A DNA stretch of 64,000 nucleotides. Source: Nesterenkonia haasae. GTDB lineage: Bacteria; Actinomycetota; Actinomycetes; Actinomycetales; Micrococcaceae. Location: the NCBI RefSeq assembly GCF_010119385.1, contig NZ_VFIE01000023.1:1-64000 (forward strand), written 5' to 3'. A program made the translations under genes and the position numbers. Positions 19,172-26,737 of this stretch are shown here, in pieces. The notes under the pieces are model-generated. The model ran no database searches, was not told the DNA's origin, and was given only the letters and a program-made list of their open reading frames with translations. The first letter of the stretch is position 1. Each line of letters begins with the position of its first letter.

Positions 19172-20101
19172 TCAAGCAGGCGCGGGGGTTCTGTCCGCGA
19201 CCGGATCCACGGTGCGCTTTCTCCCCCGCCAGCGCGGAGTGCGCCATTGCACGATCCCCACACCGATCAAGCAGATAGCGCCACCAATGATCGCCAGTAC
19301 CGGCGGAACTTCGGACAGGAAGACCCAGGCCATCACCACCACAATGGCGGGGACGCTCAGCGTACTGGCCGCCACCCGCCCGGCGGGGAAGTGCATCATT
19401 GCGTAACCCCAGAGGATGAAGGCAATTGCGGTGGGACCGATCCCCATATACACCGCCCCGACAATGCTGCCGACCGAGGCGTCACCTATTTCCCCCACGG
19501 TCTGGGGGATGAACGGCAATAGGGCCACCACGCCCGCGGCACAGGCAATCCACGTGGCAGTCAGCGGGTCCGTGTGCCGAAGTGTCAGCTTCTGCACCAT
19601 CATGCCCACCGCGTAGAGCACGGCTGCTGCTAATGCAATGAGCAGGCCAGCAAGTGAGAGGCGGCCGGTGGTGCCAGCGAATGTGATCAGTCCGATCCCC
19701 GCCAGTGAGACTGCCATACCTGCGAACAGCTGGCGTGGAAAGCCCTCCCCGAAGAATAGTCCACCGCCCAGGGCGATCAACAGCGGTGCCAAATTGACCA
19801 GCATTGCGATGGTTCCAGCATCCAAAAAGTGTCCGGCCCAGTTGAACACCAATGTGTAGACGGCGAACCACACCACCCCGAAAACCGCACCCAGCAGCAG
19901 GCCGCGGCGCCCCGGCAGCCGCAGTTTGCCACGGTGCAGCCACAACAGCAGAGCAGACAGGGTGACCACTCCGGAGAGCAGACGCAGTACCGCCAGAGGG
20001 CCGGGTGACAGGTCCTCCGCGAAGGCCCGGATCACAACGAACGACGAGGCCCACATCACCACGGTGGCGACAATCGCGCCTACGGCCAGTTTCTTCTCCA
20101 C
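19172..20101 (-). CDS. EamA/DMT-family transporter
   Basis: A 309-aa membrane protein with ten predicted helices in two EamA halves. The first begins GAIVATVVMWASSFVVIRAF, with the conserved Pro/Arg stretch SPGPLAVLRLLSGVVT; the second contains ADPLTATW-like and FILWGYAMMHFPAGRVAAST elements and ends in a basic tail. Such drug/metabolite transporters export amino acids, nucleosides or other small molecules. The start is GTG with GAGG upstream. Confidence 0.87.
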   Translation of the reverse strand: MEKKLAVGAIVATVVMWASSFVVIRAFAEDLSPGPLAVLRLLSGVVTLSALLLWLHRGKLRLPGRRGLLLGAVFGVVWFAVYTLVFNWAGHFLDAGTIAMLVNLAPLLIALGGGLFFGEGFPRQLFAGMAVSLAGIGLITFAGTTGRLSLAGLLIALAAAVLYAVGMMVQKLTLRHTDPLTATWIACAAGVVALLPFIPQTVGEIGDASVGSIVGAVYMGIGPTAIAFILWGYAMMHFPAGRVAASTLSVPAIVVVMAWVFLSEVPPVLAIIGGAICLIGVGIVQWRTPRWRGRKRTVDPVADRTPAPA

Positions 20102-20265
20102 ATTGGTGGAACCTCAGCAGTGCGCAGTATGTTCCCAGTCACTCCAAGGATCCGGGACACGGATATCAAGCAAACATGGAGGTTATGTCCCCGGCAGGTT
20201 GAGCTGACCCTCCTAGATTGTCCACGAAACGAATGTTGCACCCGTTCACTCAAGGAGGACTCACG

Positions 20266-20823
20266 ATGGCTGACACTTCCATTCCTGGAACCAAGATTGC
20301 ACTGCTGACAACGAAGGGTGTGGAGCAGCCAGAGCTGACTGAGCCGATCGCTGCTATCGAAGCCGCCAATGCGACTCCCGTGATCGTCTCTCCTGATGAG
20401 AAGCAGATCCAGGCGATGAAGGGTGACTGGGAGCATGCGGATCACTTTGATGTGGACGTGCACCTCCCGTCCGCGAACCCTGAGGACTATGCGGGTCTGA
20501 TTCTGCCTGGTGGCACTCTCAATGCAGATACTCTGCGCATTGATGAGGACGCCCAGCGGTTCGTGAAGGCATTCTTCGATGCGGGCAAGCCAGTGGCGGC
20601 CATCTGCCACGGTCCTTGGATCCTCACCGAAATTGGTGTTCTCTCGGGTCGCACCGTTACCAGTTTCCCATCGTTGAAGACCGATCTCACCAACGCAGGG
20701 GCCAACTGGATCGACGACGCCGCTGTGGTCTCCGATGGTCTGGTCACCTCTCGCAACCCCAATGACCTCGACGACTTCAACCGTGCATTCCTGGCTCTTG
20801 TCGCCGACTCTGTGGAGTCCTGA
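20266..20823 (+). CDS. DJ-1/PfpI-family type 1 glutamine amidotransferase-like protein
   Basis: A 185-aa protein of the DJ-1/PfpI family. The nucleophile elbow is PVAAICHGPWILTE, in which the Cys-His pair is the family catalytic signature, and the acidic residue is in LILPGGTLNADTLR. The sequence is colinear with PfpI/YhbO-like stress proteins, variously described as deglycases, proteases or chaperones; the chemistry here is not certain. AAGGAGG precedes ATG 20266, which decides the start over the longer frame from 20218. Confidence 0.88.
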   Translation: MADTSIPGTKIALLTTKGVEQPELTEPIAAIEAANATPVIVSPDEKQIQAMKGDWEHADHFDVDVHLPSANPEDYAGLILPGGTLNADTLRIDEDAQRFVKAFFDAGKPVAAICHGPWILTEIGVLSGRTVTSFPSLKTDLTNAGANWIDDAAVVSDGLVTSRNPNDLDDFNRAFLALVADSVES

Positions 20824-20928
20824 ATAGCAGCATGTAAGCCCGCGGTGTGGGAGCCTCTAGGATGTCCAACGGGGGCTGAGGGAAAGGTCCTCTCAATTCG
20901 ATCGCCCTGACATCTTCGAGGACCTTGC

Positions 20929-22281
20929 ATGCGCACCTGGCCGACCACTCCGCGGATTCCCGCGTCACAGCGAGGCGAGAGTTTCGGACCGCGAAACAGA
21001 ATCGGGCGGCAACCGCACCGGCCTATCGTTGCGGCGGTTGGCCCCTTTTGGGTGACCCTGCTGGTCTCCAGCGCAAGGACCGCAGCTTTAGCACTGGCCT
21101 TTCCATGGCTAGCGCTGCAAGAGACAGGGAGCCCGACGCTCATCGGCGCTCTCGGTGCCGTGACGCTCATCGGTAGCGCCTTGGTCGCGCCGCTTTTCGG
21201 CCCTCTGATTGACATGATCGGACGCTGGCGGGTGGCTGTATGCAGCGATGCGCTCCTTCTGATTCTGTGCGTGTTGGCCGCTGGCTTGGCTTTCAGTGGT
21301 GTGCTGGGCATCTCAGTGATGCTGGTCCTCGCGCCGCTGATGGCCTTAGCCCGGGGCATCAGCTCGAGCTCACGGAAGGGAATCGTTCCGGACCTGGCAG
21401 AAGACCTCGGAATCCGCTATGCGACAGTCTCGAATGGGCGGGAAGCCACAATAGTGGCAGGGTTCATTGCCGGACCGCTGATTGGCGGATTCCTGCTTCG
21501 TGATGGCGCTGACGGCTCGTTAGTGTTCCTGCTCGGTGCTGGTCTCTCCGTTGTCGGTCTCGTTGGGATGTTGTCCCTCCCGCAGGGTGTGCGGCGTCCT
21601 CGCGAAAATGCGGTGTCCTCAACAGAGGATGAGGCCGCCATCCTGGCGGTAGCGGGCAGTCGATTGCGCCGGATCCGGAGCATCGTGCCTCACCACCCCG
21701 AGTTGCGCAGGGCGGTGTTGATGACTGCTGCCATCGCCGGGGTTGTCACGGTCTTTCAGAACGTCGCGGCTCCCGTAATCGCCGAGCAAGCCGGTGACGC
21801 TGAACAGTTGGGTTACGCGGTCGCGGGTTACGCCGTCGGTGGGGTGACCGGAGTCCTTATTCACGTCTTGCTGTCCCGCAAACTCAGCCGCGCTCAGATC
21901 GTCCGCCTCAGCATAGGTGTGGCGGCGGTGGGCTTCGTCGCGGTCCCGTTCCTGATCGCACACTCCTCGTTGTTCTTCCTCGGCACTCTCGTGGGTCTCG
22001 CACTCGGACTGACAAACCCAATCTGGGCTGCGGTCACCGCGGAGTATTCCCCCTACCGTGTCAGGGCTTCGATTACTTCTGCTCAAGCTCTGTTGAGTTC
22101 GTTCGTTGGTGGAGGCCTGAGCCTTCTGGCGGGACTTATGACCGAGCATATGGGGCCAGTGCCGGTAGTCCTCGGGGTCGGGATCTTCTGGGGTTCTTGT
22201 TCTCTCCTCTGGCTTTGGCGTGCCAACGGAGAGAAAAAGCCCGTACCGGTGCGAAGGGGGAGGACGCACCGGTACGGGTAG
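20929..22281 (+). CDS. MFS transporter
   Basis: A 450-aa major facilitator protein with twelve predicted helices. A polar N-terminal stretch of about 35 residues precedes the first helix (FWVTLLVSSARTAALALAFP). The conserved loop 2-3 region is APLFGPLIDMIGRWRVAVCS, and a second half begins after the central basic loop SRLRRIRSIVPHHPELRRAV. Substrate is unknown, with the general look of multidrug exporters. The last 14 codons lie in a strong hairpin (22240-22278), so the coding sequence and terminator overlap. Confidence 0.85.
   Translation: MRTWPTTPRIPASQRGESFGPRNRIGRQPHRPIVAAVGPFWVTLLVSSARTAALALAFPWLALQETGSPTLIGALGAVTLIGSALVAPLFGPLIDMIGRWRVAVCSDALLLILCVLAAGLAFSGVLGISVMLVLAPLMALARGISSSSRKGIVPDLAEDLGIRYATVSNGREATIVAGFIAGPLIGGFLLRDGADGSLVFLLGAGLSVVGLVGMLSLPQGVRRPRENAVSSTEDEAAILAVAGSRLRRIRSIVPHHPELRRAVLMTAAIAGVVTVFQNVAAPVIAEQAGDAEQLGYAVAGYAVGGVTGVLIHVLLSRKLSRAQIVRLSIGVAAVGFVAVPFLIAHSSLFFLGTLVGLALGLTNPIWAAVTAEYSPYRVRASITSAQALLSSFVGGGLSLLAGLMTEHMGPVPVVLGVGIFWGSCSLLWLWRANGEKKPVPVRRGRTHRYG
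22240..22278 (+). terminator. Terminator-like hairpin inside the end of the MFS gene
   Basis: Arms CCCGTACCGGTGCG and CGCACCGGTACGGG form a perfect 14-bp stem whose last base abuts the TAG stop at 22279. The loop is AAGGGGGAGGA. A close relative occurs at 29707-29750 with the same AAGCCCGTACCGG left arm. Confidence 0.7.
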
Positions 22282-22307
22282 TTGGGAGGGACCCATTGCT
22301 GGGACCG

Positions 22308-22346
22308 ACGGAGGGCCCAAGCTCAGGTGGAACCCGAGCCCTCCGT
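22308..22346 (-). terminator. Hairpin terminator of the LATTG surface-protein gene
   Basis: Arms ACGGAGGGC and GCCCTCCGT, 9 bp, with a 21-nt loop, located 17 bp beyond the stop codon of the minus-strand surface gene. Together with the hairpin just before it, it separates two convergent genes. Confidence 0.7.
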
Positions 22347-22362
22347 TATTCAGCGCTCAGAC

Positions 22363-25300
22363 TCAGCTGTCCAGTTCTGAGATCTGGCGACGGGAGCTCC
22401 ATGTGCGGAACATAAGCCCCGAGCCCAGGAGTGCCAAGGCCGCCAGCACCGCCAATCCAACTGAGACACCGGTTGTGGCGAGCGTCTTGCCACTCGCAGG
22501 GTTTCCGTTGCCGGAATTCCCCTGGCCGGGGTGCTCACCGGCTTCATCTGAATCTGATGACTCAGGTTCAGAAGTTTCGGGGTCAGTCGGCTCCGAAGGT
22601 TCCGGATCAACAGGCTCCGATGGCTCGGGCTCAGCAGGCTCCGACGGTGCTGGTTCCGACGGCTCCGGGTCAGCAGGCTCCGATGGCTCGGGCTCAGCAG
22701 GCTCCGACGGTGCTGGTTCCGACGGCTCCGGGTCAGCAGGCTCCGAAGGTTCCGGATCAGCAGGCTCCGGGTCAGCAGGCTCCGATGGCTCCGGGTCAGC
22801 AGGCTCCGATGGCTCGGGCTCAGTCGGCTCCGATGGCTCCGGGTCAGCAGGCTCCGATGGCTCGGGCTCAGTTGGTTCCGATGGTTCCGGATCTGCCGGT
22901 TCCGACGGCTCGGGCTCAGTCGGCTCAGAAGGTTCCGGATCTGCCGGTTCCGAAGGTTCGGGCTCAGTCGGTTCCGATGGCTCCGGGTCAGCAGGCTCCG
23001 AAGGTTCCGGATCAACAGGCTCCGATGGCTCGGGCTCAGTCGGCTCAGAAGGTTCCGGATCTGCCGGTTCCGATGGCTCGGGCTCAGCAGGCTCAGAAGG
23101 TTCCGGGTCAGCAGGCTCCGACGGCTCGGGCTCAGTTGGTTCCGATGGCTCCGGATCAGCAGGCTCGGTTGGCTCAGGCTCGTCTGGTTCACGGAGGATC
23201 ACACCGGCATCCCATGTGGGGTCGATACCTTCGCTGGCCTGGAAGTCCTGGAACTCATAGTCCCGGGTCAGGTGAGGATTGTCGTCCCCCAACCTGAACC
23301 GGATGGTCAGCCCGTTTGTGGTGTCAGCGTCAGAGTCGCCAGTCGAATCCTCATCGGAGTTCTGCACAGTGAACTCGTAGATCTCCGCCTGCTCCTCAGT
23401 GAGCTCGAAGCGAATCTGGTACACACCTTCGGGCAGCTCGTCGAAGATGTAGCGTCCGTTCTCATCAGTTGTAGTCCGGTCGAGTTCTTCGCCGTCGCCG
23501 TCGAGCAACACCACAGTGACGCCTTCGAGGGGGTCCTCGTCCTCGTCCTGGATACCATCACGGTTGGTGTCGATCCACACGTAGTCACCCACCGCGTATG
23601 TGGGGGTCTCTTCCTCAACTTCCTCTGGGTAGTTGAGGATTGTCACGGTCTCGGTCTCGCCGTTCTCACCGACATGGACGAGGATCTCTTCTTCAGAGAG
23701 CTCGTAACCTTCCGGTGCGACCACTTCACGTACCGAGTAGGTCCCTGGTTCCGGCACGAGAGCGCTTCTGCCATGGCCCTCCTCGTCAAGCACGCGCAGG
23801 AATCCGTTCTCCACATAGGCGTTGCCAACGATGACGTTACCGTCCATGTCGCGGATTTCGAAGACTGAGTCGCGGTCGTCAATCACCACGTTCTCATCGG
23901 TAGCGTTTGTCTTTGCGATCGACAGTGGGTAACCGTCCGAAGGTGTCAGCCCTGCGCTGGCGTCGCCGATGACATTCATAATCGGCGTGTTCAACTCAAA
24001 GTCGGTGATGCGCACCAGCACGTTAGCGCTGATGTTGTTCTCCTTAGTGAGTAATTTGCCCTCCTGGCTGGAGATCGTCACCCGGTGGTTTTCTGCATCG
24101 TACGACGCTTCCAGGTTGCCTCCGATATCCACCGGACCGTCGACTGCGCCGTCACCGGAATCAACGTTGTCGTGAGAGACGAAACCGAGGAACTCAACCT
24201 CTGCGGGTAAGTCATCAATGACCGGGATGATGGTCAGACCGTGGTAGTTGCCGTGGGGAATGAACTCGATGTTGTACACGTACTCGTCTTGGACAAGCTC
24301 GCCGTCTTCATCTACTTCCGCGCGCAGGTGCGTGGTCCACTCTTGGGCACCAGAGTCGCGAATCCATTTGCGAACCTGTGCCTCATCACCGTACGACGTG
24401 GCCTCGCTGCGCACTTCGGACCAGTAGGTCGCTTCTTCGTCCTCGCCGAGAATGCTGGCGCGGTTAGTGATACTCACTGTCTGCCGGGCGGCATCAAAGG
24501 GATGCGTAGTCAACGCCACATTGATCTCGAGGCGGTCAGTGGGGCTGTCCTTCACAAGCTCGATACCAGCCTCGCTCAGCCGGATGATGAGATTGTCATC
24601 ATCATCTACTGTGACGTTGAAATGCGTGGAATCTAGATCCCTCCAGTGCTGGTACTTTCCGGTGATGCTCTCAGCGACCGCGTCGAGGTCGGATAGGTCG
24701 AAGATTCGGGAATCGACATAATCAACGATGTGGCTCTTTGTCAGGTCAAGACCACTGACGAGGAATCCGTATTCGACAGTCGCAGATTCACCAGGAGCTA
24801 CCGCAATCCTTGTGTCAGTGAGGGTGGTCTTGTTGAACTTGTCCGGGTCATAGCGACCATCGTCATTGCTCTCCCAAACTATGACGTCCACGCGTGCCTC
24901 CCGTTGATGCGGAGCAGCGTCCGAATAGGTGAATTCAGCCACGTTGGAGACCGGGTAGTGGAAGGAACTGTTGTTGGGGTTCTTCCACTCGTAGAGATCA
25001 GCAATGCTCGTGATCTGCGCCTTGACCTTGAACGTCGCGGATGTCTCAGCGTTCTTTCCCACGTTGATCAACAGGGTCTGTCCGAGCACGGCATACTGTC
25101 CGACGTACTCGTCGGCAGCGAACTGTTCGGCCGTTCCTGAGAACGTTGCCGCATGTGTCAGTTCCAGCCCCTCTGAGGTGAGGAAAGCGGCGTCGTTGGT
25201 GTTCCACTGCGCCTGTGCTGGCAGTTCGTCGGAGACCACGACGTTGCGGTTCAGTGTGTGGTGCTCGTCGCGACCATCCCACTGCGAGAGGTTGGTGCGC

Positions 25301-26496
25301 AGGGTGTACGTGATGTCTGCGGGGGGAGTAATCGTGCCGTCTTCGTCAACGGAGACGTCCTTACGGTCCCAATCTGCAGTCTTGCTGAAGGCTGAGTTCA
25401 GGTTGGGCAGGACAACACCTGGGGCACCTTGGATGGTGCCTCCAATGCGGAAATTCGCCGTACGTTCGGCCTGTCCCAGCTGGGCGGTGTTGGTGAGTGT
25501 CACCCTGAATTCGCCTGTGCGGTCCTCGCTGACCAATTGGTCGTAGCGCTCCTGCAGCTGAGCCTCGAGCGCGGCTCGGGCGTCTTCGTCACGGATCTGT
25601 GCGTCGTACGTGATCCGCAGCTGGGAGGGAGATGGCAGGTCCATGGTGGCACTGAAGCTGGTGTTGTCTCCGGAGAATGTGGCAGGAACCTCTACTGTGG
25701 AGGTTTGCCGGTTCCGCCCGTGCTCATCCCATGTGGTCAGCTCAGCGGTAAAGGACTCTTGGTTATAGACCATGTGTTCAGGCAGCTGATCTGAAATGGC
25801 GAATCCGTCACGGGACTGATCCCGGGCGGTGTCCACCACCAGTGCGTAGCGAATGTTCCGTCCGATCACTGATTCGCGCAACGAGACGTTTCCGGCCTCG
25901 TCTACGGTCACGATGTTTCCCCAGCCCGGGTTGTTGACGCCTTTGGCTAGACGGTCGTTGACGTTCTCAAACTGGTCACCCGGCGCGCGGACAATGAGGT
26001 CCACGGAACGCTCTTCGCCATCGACGCGCCATGTGACTGTGCGGCTCTCACTGCGTTCAATTTCCTGGACCGTGTAGTCAAGGGCCCAGACTCCTTGATG
26101 CACGTCATCTGGGAAGGGGTCGGCGAAGGTGATGAAGATGCTGCCGTTGGACTCAGTGACGCTGTCGATGGCGGTGTTACCGGAGGGTACGACAAGAGAC
26201 TGAGGGTCGATTGACGTAGGGAGTCCTCCGAGTTCAACCTCTACAGTCGATCCAGGAATCACGTCCCCTGTGTACTGGATGTTGACACGGAGTGCATCGC
26301 CGGGATTAACGACGGCACCAGGGGCGGCAGCCTGACCGTTGAGTAAGAGGGTGGTGCTGACTCCTGGTGTTTGCGCGTGAGCGGCGGGGGTGAGCGCTAC
26401 GACCCCAGTAAACGCGATAATAGCGGCGAGGAATATTGATAAGAGGCGGGCCACTGGCGTGCGCCTTTCTCGTTCCCCCTGTGCGGTTTTTTTCAT
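22363..26496 (-). CDS. Isopeptide-domain/SdrD-B surface protein with Ser-Glu-Pro stalk, LATTG anchored
   Basis: 1377 aa, exported. The N terminus MKKTAQGERERRTPVARLLS plus a hydrophobic core and AHAQTPG is a Sec signal. A large beta-rich region (to about residue 850) has the look of isopeptide-forming fimbrial adhesin domains. SpaA-like (GTYSVREVVAPEGYELSEEE) and SdrD-B domains follow (GDYVWIDTNRDGIQDEDEDP). Then comes a roughly 200-residue stalk of E-P-S-E-P-A/T-D/E units. The end is GKTLATTGVSVG, a helix and Arg-rich tail: an LAxTG signal as used by class E sortases. ATG 26496 is preferred (GGGATGGGACC upstream); 26517 lacks a ribosome site. Confidence 0.87.
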   Translation of the reverse strand: MKKTAQGERERRTPVARLLSIFLAAIIAFTGVVALTPAAHAQTPGVSTTLLLNGQAAAPGAVVNPGDALRVNIQYTGDVIPGSTVEVELGGLPTSIDPQSLVVPSGNTAIDSVTESNGSIFITFADPFPDDVHQGVWALDYTVQEIERSESRTVTWRVDGEERSVDLIVRAPGDQFENVNDRLAKGVNNPGWGNIVTVDEAGNVSLRESVIGRNIRYALVVDTARDQSRDGFAISDQLPEHMVYNQESFTAELTTWDEHGRNRQTSTVEVPATFSGDNTSFSATMDLPSPSQLRITYDAQIRDEDARAALEAQLQERYDQLVSEDRTGEFRVTLTNTAQLGQAERTANFRIGGTIQGAPGVVLPNLNSAFSKTADWDRKDVSVDEDGTITPPADITYTLRTNLSQWDGRDEHHTLNRNVVVSDELPAQAQWNTNDAAFLTSEGLELTHAATFSGTAEQFAADEYVGQYAVLGQTLLINVGKNAETSATFKVKAQITSIADLYEWKNPNNSSFHYPVSNVAEFTYSDAAPHQREARVDVIVWESNDDGRYDPDKFNKTTLTDTRIAVAPGESATVEYGFLVSGLDLTKSHIVDYVDSRIFDLSDLDAVAESITGKYQHWRDLDSTHFNVTVDDDDNLIIRLSEAGIELVKDSPTDRLEINVALTTHPFDAARQTVSITNRASILGEDEEATYWSEVRSEATSYGDEAQVRKWIRDSGAQEWTTHLRAEVDEDGELVQDEYVYNIEFIPHGNYHGLTIIPVIDDLPAEVEFLGFVSHDNVDSGDGAVDGPVDIGGNLEASYDAENHRVTISSQEGKLLTKENNISANVLVRITDFELNTPIMNVIGDASAGLTPSDGYPLSIAKTNATDENVVIDDRDSVFEIRDMDGNVIVGNAYVENGFLRVLDEEGHGRSALVPEPGTYSVREVVAPEGYELSEEEILVHVGENGETETVTILNYPEEVEEETPTYAVGDYVWIDTNRDGIQDEDEDPLEGVTVVLLDGDGEELDRTTTDENGRYIFDELPEGVYQIRFELTEEQAEIYEFTVQNSDEDSTGDSDADTTNGLTIRFRLGDDNPHLTRDYEFQDFQASEGIDPTWDAGVILREPDEPEPTEPADPEPSEPTEPEPSEPADPEPSEPAEPEPSEPADPEPSEPTEPEPSEPVDPEPSEPADPEPSEPTEPEPSEPADPEPSEPTEPEPSEPADPEPSEPTEPEPSEPADPEPSEPTEPEPSEPADPEPSEPADPEPADPEPSEPADPEPSEPAPSEPAEPEPSEPADPEPSEPAPSEPAEPEPSEPVDPEPSEPTDPETSEPESSDSDEAGEHPGQGNSGNGNPASGKTLATTGVSVGLAVLAALALLGSGLMFRTWSSRRQISELDS
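22575..23195 (-). repeat. Tandem array encoding Pro-Glu-Pro-Ser-Glu units
   Basis: Short degenerate DNA repeats encode alternating PEPSEPADPEPSEPTE-type units (about 48 bp per double unit, many copies with silent changes GGTTCCGA/GGCTCCGA). The unit number probably varies by slippage. It forms the wall-spanning stalk of the LATTG surface protein, not a CRISPR array. Confidence 0.85.
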
Positions 26497-26643
26497 AAAG
26501 GTCCCATCCCTGAACATGCGAATGCAGGTTGTGCACTTTCAAGTGCGAAGAAATGCAGCCCTCAGAGAAGTTTCGGAGTGGGGCTGCCTGTGATGAACAG
26601 TCCAACCGTACGGATCGGTCTGGGAGCACGGCCATCCAGGAGA

Positions 26644-26665
26644 GGGTGAAAATAGACTTTAACCC
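26644..26665. promoter_or_regulatory. Inverted repeat GGGTGAA-N8-TTAACCC
   Basis: GGGTGAA and TTAACCC are separated by 8 bases, one mismatch from a perfect dyad. It lies about 150 bp upstream of the LATTG surface gene and downstream of the LuxR-type gene. The same arms and the same 8-bp spacing occur at 36950-36971, and AGGGTGAAA half-sites lie before both LuxR genes. Candidate regulator binding site. Confidence 0.45.
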
Positions 26666-26737
26666 TCAGTTAGCCTCCTGATTGCACCTAGTCAGAGGCC
26701 AAACAGGTATGGGAAGTGCCAGCGGCAGCGGAAACGT

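Noticed and set aside
20487-21359. 290-codon minus-strand frame
   Set aside because: It overlaps the DJ-1 and MFS genes on the other strand and shows only a Ser/Arg/Ala-rich shadow composition.
22575-23195. Possible CRISPR array
   Set aside because: The repeats are short, contiguous and in frame with a protein stalk; there are no unique spacers and no cas genes.
22220-23260. 346-codon plus-strand open frame with Gly-Ser-Asp repeats
   Set aside because: It is the mirror of the Ser-Glu-Pro array of the minus-strand surface gene, overlaps two terminators and the MFS gene end, and has no start signal.
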